A stretch of DNA of 31,158 nt from positions 1 to 31,158 of the forward strand of contig JBNKEE010000039.1 of NCBI GenBank assembly GCA_050288625.1, given 5' to 3'. The notes below the pieces were generated by a model. That model was not told the DNA's origin and ran no database searches. It saw only the letters and a program-made list of their open reading frames with translations. The position numbers and the translations under genes are program-made. Position 1 is the first letter of the stretch, and every line of letters starts with the position of its first letter. Shown one piece after another: positions 8,085 through 16,291 of the stretch. The DNA is from JAAGZL01 sp050288625. Lineage in GTDB: Bacteria; Pseudomonadota; Gammaproteobacteria; Chromatiales; Chromatiaceae.

Positions 8085-10607
8085 ATGAAACAGAAAGATC
8101 CTAAGGCATGGGAATTCGATATACCTGAATTCTTCAACATTGGAACCGCCTGCACCTCACGCCACTTGGATAGTGACATAGCCGATGCTGCGGCAATGAT
8201 CATTGAGGACAGTGAACTCGGGACCGACAGCATCAGCTATCGCGAGCTGGCCGACAGTTCCGATCGTTTCGCCAGTTTATTGCAGGGTATAGGGCTGGAT
8301 GTGCGCGATCGGGTGCTTCTGTGTATGAAAAACTCTCTGGCTTACCCCATCTCTTTCTTCGGTGCGCTAAAGGCGGGTGTCATCGCGGTACCAACTTCCA
8401 CTCTGTTGAGTGGTTCTGAGGTGCGCTATCTGGCATCGGACTCTCAGGCCAAGGCCATAGTGCTCTCGGCCTCCATGTATAGAACATTGGTTCCCTACCT
8501 TGCTACCCTGAACAATCTGCGTCATGTGATCGTGGCGGGCATTGAAGATACCAAGGGGTTGGAGATTCCCAAGGATATTCATGTCTATGCCCTGGATAAG
8601 GAGCTGCAAAATACCAAGCCGATCAAGCAGCCCTATCACAGCAAGGCGGGCGAACCGGCCTATCTTATCTATACATCAGGTACCACGGGTTTCCCCAAAG
8701 GAGTGTTGCACTCCCATCGCTCTCTATTGGGACGCATGCCTGCGAGCAAGTATTGGTTTGATTTTAAACCGAACGATCGCATCATGCATTCGGGAAAGTT
8801 TAACTGGACCTATGTTTTGGGTTCGGCCCTGATGGACCCTCTGTATCATGGTCATAGCGTGATTGCCTATGAGGGCAAGAACGATCCCGCTACCTGGGTG
8901 GAGTTGATCAAGAAGCATGGCTGCACCATCTTTATCGGCGTGCCCACTATCTATCGTCAGATCATCCAGAAGACCGATGCAGGAATGAAAGATACACCGA
9001 CACTGCGCCACTGTATGAGCGCGGGGGAACACCTATCCAGCGAGATGGTGGAGGCATGGCAGGAGCGCTTCGGTCAGGATATCTATGAGGCTATAGGCAT
9101 GAGCGAGATCTCCTATTATATCTCCCACTCTATCTATAACCCGATCCGTCCAGGCTCCGCCGGCTTCGTACAGCCTGGCCACAAGGTGTATCTGCTTAAT
9201 CCAGATACCCTAGAACAGGTGGGCGAGGAAGAGGAGGGGATGATATGTATCAGTGAGGATGACCCTGGCCTGTTTCTGGAATATTGGCAACTGGAAGAGG
9301 AAACGCGCAAGGCGCGGCGTAACGGCTATTTCTTTACCGGCGACTATGCCAAGCGGGATAAGGACGGCTACATATGGTTCATCGGCCGCAAGGACGACAT
9401 CATCAATACCTTTGGTTATCGCGTCTCTCCTCACGAGGTGGAACGGGTGATGAAAACTCATCCTAAGATTGCCGACTGTGTGGCTTTGGGTATGAATATA
9501 GATTCCGGTAAGACCCTGGTGGCCATTGCTGTCATTGGGCACGATCAGCTTAGCGCTGCGGATGAAGAGGAAATCTTGGAGTATGGCCAGAAAAATCTGG
9601 CACGTTACAAGTGCCCCAAGCTGATCTACCGCGTGGAGAACTTTCCGCGCACCAAGAACGGCAAGGTTTTGCGACAGGAACTGCTGAAGGAACTGCAGCA
9701 GACCTCAGGAAAGAGAGAGGTATTTCGTCCGGTTGCATACCGCGCCCGCCGTTCCTTGTTGTATGTGCCGTCCTACAACCAACGTTATATAACCAAGTCG
9801 CGCACCCTGCTAACCGATGGTGTCATTTTTGATCTTGAGGGGATATTGCCGGAGCAGCGTGAGAATGCGCGCGAACTATTACGCAAGGAGTTTAGCAAGA
9901 ACAGTGACTTCGGCTATTCCGAGAGGATTTTACGGGTCAACGCACTGGGCAGCAGTGATCTTGATCAAGATCTGGAACTGGCGCGAGAACTGAAGATAGA
10001 CGCTATCCTGTTTCCCTATATCGAATCGGCCGCGCATATTATCCAGGCGATGGGGCTGCTGGATAGCGTAGATTCCAAGCTGGAGTTTATGATCAACATC
10101 AGTACTCCACTTGGGGTGTTGAATGCACAGGAGATATGTGCGGAGTCGGATAGACTTAGTTGCATTGTGATAGGAAGCAACCATCTAGCCAATTGTATGC
10201 AAGTGGATATCAAGAGAAGCACACAAGGCATCATGCATAGCCTGAATATTATCTCTCTGGCGGCGCGTGCCTATGGGATCTGTGTCATCGACGGCCCGCA
10301 TTATGACATCATGGATGAATTCTCCTGCGAGGCATCCACCAGAGACGCCTACCACCTGGGGTTTGACGGCAAGGCGCTGGTGCATCCGATCCAGATCGAA
10401 TACATCAACGATATCTTCACCCCGAAGCAGGAAGAGGTGGAGAAGGCCAAACGCATGTTGGACGCATTTGATGAAGCGGCTAAAGAAGGCCGGGAAGTTA
10501 TAATGTTTGAGAATGAGCTGGTGGATCGGGTACAGATCACCTGGGCGCAGAGGATGATCACACTGTATGATCGATATCGCGAACTGGGACAGGATAAGTT
10601 TTTTTAA
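8085..10607 (+). CDS. Acyl-CoA ligase (AMP-forming) fused to a CitE-like lyase domain
   Basis: This single 840-residue open frame has two enzymes. Residues 1 to about 545 are an AMP-forming acyl-CoA synthetase of the benzoate/acetate-ligase type. They carry YTSGTTGFPKGV at 196-207, GYFFTGDYAKRDKDGYIWFIGRKDD at about 410-434, and the catalytic Lys527 in RTKNGKVLRQ. From about 555 on it is a HpcH/HpaI-CitE barrel with RRSLLYVPSYNQR, GVIFDLEGILP, RILRVNALGSSD, IVIGSNHLANC and GKALVHPIQIEYIN. The usual CitE segment DLED is DLEG here, so one acidic residue is missing. The start has AGGAG (8073-8077) 7 bases before the ATG. A bifunctional enzyme that activates a hydroxyacid and then cleaves the CoA ester is the simplest reading. 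The substrate is inference only. Confidence 0.9.
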   Translation: MKQKDPKAWEFDIPEFFNIGTACTSRHLDSDIADAAAMIIEDSELGTDSISYRELADSSDRFASLLQGIGLDVRDRVLLCMKNSLAYPISFFGALKAGVIAVPTSTLLSGSEVRYLASDSQAKAIVLSASMYRTLVPYLATLNNLRHVIVAGIEDTKGLEIPKDIHVYALDKELQNTKPIKQPYHSKAGEPAYLIYTSGTTGFPKGVLHSHRSLLGRMPASKYWFDFKPNDRIMHSGKFNWTYVLGSALMDPLYHGHSVIAYEGKNDPATWVELIKKHGCTIFIGVPTIYRQIIQKTDAGMKDTPTLRHCMSAGEHLSSEMVEAWQERFGQDIYEAIGMSEISYYISHSIYNPIRPGSAGFVQPGHKVYLLNPDTLEQVGEEEEGMICISEDDPGLFLEYWQLEEETRKARRNGYFFTGDYAKRDKDGYIWFIGRKDDIINTFGYRVSPHEVERVMKTHPKIADCVALGMNIDSGKTLVAIAVIGHDQLSAADEEEILEYGQKNLARYKCPKLIYRVENFPRTKNGKVLRQELLKELQQTSGKREVFRPVAYRARRSLLYVPSYNQRYITKSRTLLTDGVIFDLEGILPEQRENARELLRKEFSKNSDFGYSERILRVNALGSSDLDQDLELARELKIDAILFPYIESAAHIIQAMGLLDSVDSKLEFMINISTPLGVLNAQEICAESDRLSCIVIGSNHLANCMQVDIKRSTQGIMHSLNIISLAARAYGICVIDGPHYDIMDEFSCEASTRDAYHLGFDGKALVHPIQIEYINDIFTPKQEEVEKAKRMLDAFDEAAKEGREVIMFENELVDRVQITWAQRMITLYDRYRELGQDKFF

Positions 10608-10616
10608 GGTGACTCT

Positions 10617-11663
10617 ATGTCAAAGATAAATCAGGGCAGATTCTTTGAGGATTTCTCTATCGGGGAGCGTATCGTCCATCCTCTGCCCAGGACCATCGGT
10701 GATGGAGAAGTGGCTCTGTATATCGCTTTGACCGGCAGCAGATACACCTTGCACTCCAGCGATGGCTTTGCCAGAGATCTTGGTTACGACCGGCGACCGA
10801 TAGATGACATGTTGTTGTTCCACCTCACCTTTGGCAAGAGTGTGATCGACATCTCACTGAATGCTATAGCCAATCTGGGCTATGCTGAGGTGCACTTTCC
10901 CCGTCCGGCCTATGTGGGGGATACGGTAACTCTAAGCTCCGAGATCATCGGGCTGAAAGAGAACAGCAACGGCAAGAGCGGTATTGTCTATGTGCATTCC
11001 ACCGGACAGAATCAACATGGTGAATCGGTCCTTAACCTGAAGCGCTGGGTTATGGTAAAGAAACGCACTACAGAGACTTCCGATATCAACCACGTGCCTG
11101 ATTTGTTGGATGCTGTGCCGACCGACCGTGAGATCTCCATTCCTACTATCAAGGCGATAGACCCCCTGCAATCTGGCAGCACATGGTTCTGGGAGGATTA
11201 CAGTGATGGTGAACGTCTGGATCATCCGGAAGGGCTCACTATAGATAGCACCGAACACACCCTGGCCACCAATCTGTATCAGAATAACGCCAAGGTACAT
11301 TTTGATCACCACATGATGCAGCGGGGTCCGATGAAGCAGCGACTGGTCTATGGTGGCCACATAATATCTCTATGTCGCTCTATCGCATTTAACGGTCTGG
11401 GTAACGCTATGTGGCTGTACGGCATCAACTCCGGCAGTCACTCCAATCCGACTTTCGCCGGAGATACCATCTACTGTTACACCCTGATCAAGGATGTGAT
11501 TGCACACGAACGCACAGACATCGGCCTACTGCGCCTGCAGAGCATTGGTCTGAAGAATATCACGCCGACCGAGATCGAGTCCCATCTGGATGAAAACGGC
11601 AAGTACCTGCCACAGGTGGTGCTTGATCTCGATTACACGGTCATCATCCCTAGGAGAAAATAA
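10617..11663 (+). CDS. MaoC-family dehydratase, mesaconyl-CoA hydratase-like
   Basis: This 348-residue protein has two hotdog halves (about residues 1-155 and 185-348). That is the length and layout of the mesaconyl-CoA hydratase/beta-methylmalyl-CoA dehydratase family, which interconverts beta-methylmalyl-CoA and mesaconyl-C1-CoA. Segments supporting this are GRFFEDFSIGERIVHPLPRT at the start, then TLATNLYQNNAKVHFDHHMM in the second half, and VYGGHIISLCRSIAFNGL. The second block occupies the position of the hydratase-2 motif and keeps Asn, His and Asp. Neighbours fit, because malyl-CoA/methylmalyl-CoA lyase is next and overlaps by one base (TAATG). The exact substrate is inferred from family and context. 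Confidence 0.88.
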   Translation: MSKINQGRFFEDFSIGERIVHPLPRTIGDGEVALYIALTGSRYTLHSSDGFARDLGYDRRPIDDMLLFHLTFGKSVIDISLNAIANLGYAEVHFPRPAYVGDTVTLSSEIIGLKENSNGKSGIVYVHSTGQNQHGESVLNLKRWVMVKKRTTETSDINHVPDLLDAVPTDREISIPTIKAIDPLQSGSTWFWEDYSDGERLDHPEGLTIDSTEHTLATNLYQNNAKVHFDHHMMQRGPMKQRLVYGGHIISLCRSIAFNGLGNAMWLYGINSGSHSNPTFAGDTIYCYTLIKDVIAHERTDIGLLRLQSIGLKNITPTEIESHLDENGKYLPQVVLDLDYTVIIPRRK

Positions 11664-12643
11664 TGCTGCATCCCAACGAAGCACTGTATGAATCGGGCAA
11701 GGGTCTTCCGGTCATTCCAAGTTGTGAACACTTTGCAGGCAGCCAGAAGCTGATCGCTAAGGCATTTGAGTTACAGCGTAAGCTGGGTCCGGTATTTGAT
11801 ATAACCTGTGATTGTGAGGATGGAGCCCAGACTGGGCAGGAAGAGGCCCATGCAAGGATGGTGGTGGAGATGGTAATGGGTGAGGATAATCCGCATGACA
11901 TGGCCGGTGTTCGTATCCATGACTATACCCACAAGGATTGGAAGCAGGATGTGGATATCCTGGTGCCGGGAGCCGGAGAGAGAGTAGCCTATATGACCAT
12001 CCCCAAGTGCTCTGCCTATTCTCAGGCCAAAGAGATGATCGAATATATCCAGGCCAGCGCAGACAAGGCCGGAATAAAACGCGAGATACCAATCCATGTG
12101 CTGATCGAGACCCACGGCGCCTTGAAGGATGTGTGGGAGATTGCGACTCTGCCTTGGTTGCAGGTGCTGGATTTCGGGTTGATGGATTTTGTCAGCGGCT
12201 ATCAGGGGGCTATTCCGGCCTCCTGTATGCGCAGCCCTGGGCAATTCGAACACAAGCTGTTGCAGCGCGCTAAGACTGAGGTCACGGCAGCGGCCATCTC
12301 CAACCGGGTGATTCCGGCACATAATGTGACCCTGGATCTGAAAAATCCCTATCAGACCTATGTCGACGCTAAGCGGGCTAGAGATGAGTTTGGATTCATG
12401 CGTATGTGGAGCATATACCCGACCCAGATTCAAAGTATTGTGGATGCAATGAAACCAGACTTTTCTGAGATCGAAGATGGGCAAAACATCCTATTTCAGG
12501 CCTATCAGAATGACTGGGGTCCGATTCAGTATGCAGGTGAGTTACATGACCGGGCAACATACAGGTACTATTGGGAGCTGATACAGAGGGCGCATTTTAG
12601 TGGGCAACCGCTGAAGAGGGAGATCGAAGAGGCATTTTTTTGA
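11663..12643 (+). CDS. L-malyl-CoA / beta-methylmalyl-CoA lyase-like protein
   Basis: This 326-residue HpcH/HpaI-type lyase is close in length to malyl-CoA lyases, which split malyl-CoA to acetyl-CoA and glyoxylate or methylmalyl-CoA to propionyl-CoA and glyoxylate. The metal-binding CDCEDGA, the Arg of AGVRIHDYTHKDW, IPIHVLIETHGALKD, LDFGLMDFVSGYQGAIP and MWSIYPTQIQSIVDAM are the barrel's conserved blocks. Its ATG overlaps the stop of the MaoC gene, with TAGGAG just upstream. Pairing with a mesaconyl-CoA hydratase is typical of glyoxylate/propionyl-CoA handling. It is the third CitE-like domain in the same operon. Stereospecificity and direction are not readable. Confidence 0.86.
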   Translation: MLHPNEALYESGKGLPVIPSCEHFAGSQKLIAKAFELQRKLGPVFDITCDCEDGAQTGQEEAHARMVVEMVMGEDNPHDMAGVRIHDYTHKDWKQDVDILVPGAGERVAYMTIPKCSAYSQAKEMIEYIQASADKAGIKREIPIHVLIETHGALKDVWEIATLPWLQVLDFGLMDFVSGYQGAIPASCMRSPGQFEHKLLQRAKTEVTAAAISNRVIPAHNVTLDLKNPYQTYVDAKRARDEFGFMRMWSIYPTQIQSIVDAMKPDFSEIEDGQNILFQAYQNDWGPIQYAGELHDRATYRYYWELIQRAHFSGQPLKREIEEAFF

Positions 12644-13194
12644 TCCCGCCAGACGAGAATAACAAGATCACCATAGGTATCAGCAGTTGTCTGTTGGGAG
12701 AAGAGGTGAGGTATGATGGTGGACATAAATATAATCCTACCATCGTGGATGTTCTCGGAGATTACTTTAGATTCATACCCTTTTGTCCCGAAGTAGAGAT
12801 TGGCCTGGGAATACCGCGAGAACCGATACATCTGGTCATGGTTGAGGACCAGATCAGATGTATTGGTACCGAGACCAGTACGCTGGATGTTACAGATACA
12901 CTGATCAGCTGTGCGGATATGCAGCGGGGTTGGCAAGGTAAAATATTTGGCTATATCCTGAAGCAGAGATCTCCTAGCTGTGGCATGCAGGGAGTCAAGC
13001 TTAGGCGTGAAGGAGTCATTGAGCACAAAGGCGTTGGCATCTACGCAAGCAGACTGATGCACAATTTCCCCAATCTTCCGGTGGAAGAGGAGGAACCTCT
13101 TGAAGATAAGACGATAAGAGATGACTTTATCCAGAAGGTCCGTATCTATCACAGTTCCCTCCAACATATAGCACCTGGATTAGCTGATAACTGA
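12640..13194 (+). CDS. DUF523 family protein
   Basis: This 184-residue protein is of the DUF523 (YbbK-like) family, whose function is unknown. Hallmarks are ISSCLLGEEVRYDGGHK at the N-terminus, FIPFCPEVEIGLGIPREPI, and LKQRSPSCGMQ. The conserved cysteines suggest metal or thiol chemistry. The start is a TTG whose last two bases are shared with the lyase TGA stop, with GAGG 8 bases upstream. No ATG or GTG occurs before the conserved region, so a coupled TTG start is the best choice. It is the last gene of the CoA-ester cluster. Confidence 0.85.
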   Translation: MIPPDENNKITIGISSCLLGEEVRYDGGHKYNPTIVDVLGDYFRFIPFCPEVEIGLGIPREPIHLVMVEDQIRCIGTETSTLDVTDTLISCADMQRGWQGKIFGYILKQRSPSCGMQGVKLRREGVIEHKGVGIYASRLMHNFPNLPVEEEEPLEDKTIRDDFIQKVRIYHSSLQHIAPGLADN

Positions 13195-13300
13195 ATCAAT
13201 CCGGTGTTTCCTACATTGACCAATTCTGTTGTCATCGTACTCGAAGAGTGTGACTATAGAGTCATGGTTGTCATACGCTTGTAGGCATTTAGGAGAGCAG

Positions 13301-15157
13301 ATGGAAGTAGAATTACTAGAGATTCGCGATTTTCTTGCCTCTCACCATCCATTTGACCAACTTCCCGAGGACGCATTGAAGGGGGTTCTGGGAGATATCG
13401 AGATAAGGTATCTGCGCCGTGCTAGCGATATAAAAAACGGCGATGGGCTCAGTGATTATCTCTTCCTGATTCGTACCGGAGCGGTGGAGTTACAGAATCA
13501 GGATGGTGAGCTCTTGGCCCGCCTGGCTGAGGGCGATATGTTCGGATATCGTGCCTCTCAGCGCGAAGGGCAGAATGATATCCAAGGAAGGGTGATTGAA
13601 GATTCTCTAGTGTATCAATTCCCTATCATTATTGTGGATGCGCTGTGTAAAGCGCATCCGCAGCTGGACTATTTCTTGGCCCCGGTTGGCGGAGAACGGT
13701 TGCGTGATGCCATAACTCATGTGGAAGACGACGGCAAATCCCAGCTAAGTATGATGACGACCCGTATCCGGGATCTGATTAAGAGAATGCCGGTAACCAT
13801 GCCGCCTACGGCAACTATAAGAGAGACGGCGCAGCTGATGAGTCAGGAAAAGGTATCTTCTATCCTCATAACTCAGGACAGTAGACTTGAGGGCATAGTT
13901 ACGGATCGTGATATGCGCAATCGTGTAGTTGCAAAAGGGCTGGATTTTGATCTACCTGTGACAGAGATAATGACCAGTGATACCAGCACCATAGGTATGG
14001 ATGACTATATCTTTGAAGCGCAGTTAAAGATGGCGCGACAGAATATCCATCATCTCCCAGTAGTTGATGGTGATAAGGTGGCCGGCATGTTCACGGCCAC
14101 AGATCTGGCCAAACACCATACTACTTCTGCAGTGTATATGGTGAGTGATATCTATAAGCAAAAGGATATCGAATCCATGCGGGGGATCAGTTCCAAGGTG
14201 CCGGATTTGCTGGTCAACCTGGTGTCCGCTGATGTAAGCGCCGACAGTGCAGGCCATGTCGTTACATCAGTGATGGATGCTGTTACCAGTCGATTGCTTA
14301 AGTTGGCGGAAAATTTGTTTGGCCCTGCGCCGATTGCATACGCCTGGCTTGCCGCCGGCTCTCATGCCAGGAGTGAACAGACCGGAAGGTCAGATCAGGA
14401 TAATTGCTTGCTGTTGGATGAAGGTTATGTTCCGAAAGAGCATGGAGACTACTTCGAACAGTTGGCAAGATTTGTTTGTGATGGCTTGAATGAGTGTTTT
14501 CATTTTTATCGCGTCGGCGAGATGACATCCGTCACAGAGCAATGGCGTCAACCACTTAATGCATGGAAAGAATGTTTCACTAAATGGGCGGGTGAGCCTG
14601 ATTCAGAAGCATTACAACAGAACAGTGTGTTTTTCGACCTGCGCTGTATCCATGGTGACCAGATGCTGTTTCGCGCCCTGCAAAGACATATATTGGAAAA
14701 ATGTATCGGTAGTCGTGGACTTCTCGCGCACTTGGCTAGCAATGCACTAAGCAACAAGCCACCTTTGGGCTTCTTTCGTAACTTTGTATTGATTCAGGGA
14801 GGAGAACACGATAGTACCTTTGATCTTAAACATTCCGGTGTGGTCCCGATAGTAGATCTGATCAGGGTCTATGCCCTGGCATCTGGTAGCAATGCCGTAA
14901 ATACTCAGGATCGGATCAGGGCGATAGCTGATGCTGGTTTGATTACACACGATATAGCTCGAGATCTACGGGATACGTTCGAGTTTGTTAGCTTTTTACG
15001 TATACGCCATCAGGCGCGTCAGATTAAAGATGGCAGAGCAGCTAATAACTATATGTCCCCAAAGAACCTCTCGAATTTTGAGAGGAGTCATCTAAAAGAC
15101 GCATTCTCAGTTATAAGAAACGCGCAATCCGCTCTAGTACAAAAATTTAAGATGTAG
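13301..15157 (+). CDS. cNMP-binding / CBS-pair / DUF294 nucleotidyltransferase-like protein
   Basis: This 618-residue cytoplasmic protein has a cyclic-nucleotide-binding-like domain (about 1-125) with LFLIRTGAVELQ and EGDMFGYRAS. It also has two CBS domains (about 160-215 and 220-280; VTDRDMRNRV and HLPVVDGDKVAGMFTATD). A DUF294 nucleotidyltransferase-like domain follows with AAGSHARSEQTGRSDQDN at about 350, and then its C-terminal helical domain. The ATG at 13301 has AGGAG 5 bases upstream, and frames further upstream lack a ribosome site. The DnaQ-type exonuclease starts 4 bases after its stop, a pairing seen widely in proteobacteria. It probably senses nucleotides and modifies a protein or nucleotide, but the target is unknown. 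Confidence 0.92.
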   Translation: MEVELLEIRDFLASHHPFDQLPEDALKGVLGDIEIRYLRRASDIKNGDGLSDYLFLIRTGAVELQNQDGELLARLAEGDMFGYRASQREGQNDIQGRVIEDSLVYQFPIIIVDALCKAHPQLDYFLAPVGGERLRDAITHVEDDGKSQLSMMTTRIRDLIKRMPVTMPPTATIRETAQLMSQEKVSSILITQDSRLEGIVTDRDMRNRVVAKGLDFDLPVTEIMTSDTSTIGMDDYIFEAQLKMARQNIHHLPVVDGDKVAGMFTATDLAKHHTTSAVYMVSDIYKQKDIESMRGISSKVPDLLVNLVSADVSADSAGHVVTSVMDAVTSRLLKLAENLFGPAPIAYAWLAAGSHARSEQTGRSDQDNCLLLDEGYVPKEHGDYFEQLARFVCDGLNECFHFYRVGEMTSVTEQWRQPLNAWKECFTKWAGEPDSEALQQNSVFFDLRCIHGDQMLFRALQRHILEKCIGSRGLLAHLASNALSNKPPLGFFRNFVLIQGGEHDSTFDLKHSGVVPIVDLIRVYALASGSNAVNTQDRIRAIADAGLITHDIARDLRDTFEFVSFLRIRHQARQIKDGRAANNYMSPKNLSNFERSHLKDAFSVIRNAQSALVQKFKM

Positions 15158-15161
15158 ACCA

Positions 15162-15860
15162 ATGTCTATCTGGCAATATATTTTCAGTTTGGAAGAACGA
15201 CGTAGTTGGTGGTTGCGCAAGATGCCATCATCTCCTCTTAGGGATTATTATGAAACACCGTTTCCAGACAGGAAGAGTGACTGGAGGCACGTAGATTATC
15301 TGTCTTTGGATTTTGAGACCACTGGGCTGGATGATAAAAAAGATGAGATCCTTAGTATCGGGTATACCACGATCAACGGTCCTTGTCTGAGACTGGCAGA
15401 TGCGACCCATATACTGACTAGACCGAGGGGCGCGATCCCAGATGGATCAGCCGTAATTCATGGGATTATGGACGATGAAGCAGCAGATGCTGAAGAGTTG
15501 GAAGACGTTTTACCTAGCTTACTTAACGCCCTTGCCGGCAAGGTCATGTTGGCCCATTTTGCAACTATCGAATACAACTTCCTTAGCAATGCCTGCAAAC
15601 GTATCTACGGTTTTCCTTTTTTGGGTCCGGTTGTGGATACTCTGTCAACCGAGGCGCGGATCCTGCGTGACCGTGATATCCCCATTCAATCTGGAGATCT
15701 GCGATTAGCTAATGCCAGGGCGAGATACGGTTTACCGCGTTACCGAGCCCACAACGCACTGGTGGACGCTATAGCTACTGGGGAACTGTTTTTGGCGCAA
15801 TTGGCAACCAAGATTGAAGGTGATGATGTCAGGCTGAAAAACATATTGGCGCTTAGTTAA
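15162..15860 (+). CDS. DnaQ-like 3'-5' exonuclease
   Basis: This 232-residue DEDD-family exonuclease is related to the DNA polymerase III epsilon subunit. The three Exo motifs are visible: YLSLDFETTGLD (ExoI), MLAHFATIEYNFL (ExoII) and YRAHNALVDAIATGELF (ExoIII, DEDDh type). It starts 4 bases after the stop of the CBS/DUF294 gene and is almost certainly co-translated. It lacks a polymerase-binding extension and is probably a stand-alone exonuclease working on DNA, RNA or nucleotide ends. Confidence 0.92.
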   Translation: MSIWQYIFSLEERRSWWLRKMPSSPLRDYYETPFPDRKSDWRHVDYLSLDFETTGLDDKKDEILSIGYTTINGPCLRLADATHILTRPRGAIPDGSAVIHGIMDDEAADAEELEDVLPSLLNALAGKVMLAHFATIEYNFLSNACKRIYGFPFLGPVVDTLSTEARILRDRDIPIQSGDLRLANARARYGLPRYRAHNALVDAIATGELFLAQLATKIEGDDVRLKNILALS

Positions 15861-15889
15861 AGTGTAAGGCCAAGAAGTTTTGTTGAGTG

Positions 15890-16042
15890 TTATTTCTTTC
15901 CAAGCCCAAACAACTTGAACCAGAATATCCCTTCAAACACAACGCCCAATACAACCAGACCGGTGGCCGCAATATTTAATCCAACGAAGTAGAACAAGAG
16001 TGCGATTAGAAGGATAAAGAATGTCACTAAGTGTTTAGTCAT
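15890..16042 (-). CDS. Small membrane protein of 50 residues
   Basis: This minus-strand open frame starts with ATG at 16042 and ends with TAA at 15890. It begins MTKHLVTFFILLIALLFYFV and ends IFWFKLFGLGKK. Two hydrophobic stretches (about residues 5-23 and 26-40) are joined by a short GLNIAATG turn, and the ends are basic. That is a well-formed two-helix hairpin membrane protein. It lies 54 bases downstream of the tRNA-Leu gene on the same strand and 29 bases from the convergent exonuclease. The ribosome site is weak. I do not recognise the family. The amino-acid pattern, not homology, makes me call it coding. Confidence 0.65.
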   Translation of the reverse strand: MTKHLVTFFILLIALLFYFVGLNIAATGLVVLGVVFEGIFWFKLFGLGKK

Positions 16043-16096
16043 AATTGCTGGGTAAAGATTTGGTGTTAAACAAATTAAATATCATTTCAAGTGTTA

Positions 16097-16183
16097 TGGT
16101 ACCGGGGGTCGGACTCGAACCGACAAGGAGTTGCCTCCGGGGGATTTTGAATCCCCTGTGTCTACCAATTTCACCACCCCGGC
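16097..16183 (-). tRNA. tRNA-Leu (CAA)
   Basis: This 87-base minus-strand gene has an encoded CCA (complement at 16097-16099). It folds as a class II tRNA. The acceptor is GCCGGGG/CCCCGGT, the anticodon stem GGGGA-TTCAAAA-TCCCC has CAA in the loop, and the variable arm is long (GGAGGCAACTCC). The T arm is GTCGG-TTCGAGT-CCGAC. The first acceptor pair is G1:U72 rather than the usual G:C. It reads UUG codons. Confidence 0.97.
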
Positions 16184-16291
16184 ATCGGTAGGTCATACCT
16201 AAAGAAGGGCACAAGTATAGCCATTTCCATAACCATCGCAACCATATAATGTCTTTTTCTGCGGATTAATGGCTGTTAAGATTCCGCCGCT

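Noticed and set aside
8085..10607. Frameshift or assembly join creating the ligase-CitE fusion
   Set aside because: The frame is open across the junction, codon use looks even, and both halves have complete family blocks with a short natural linker.
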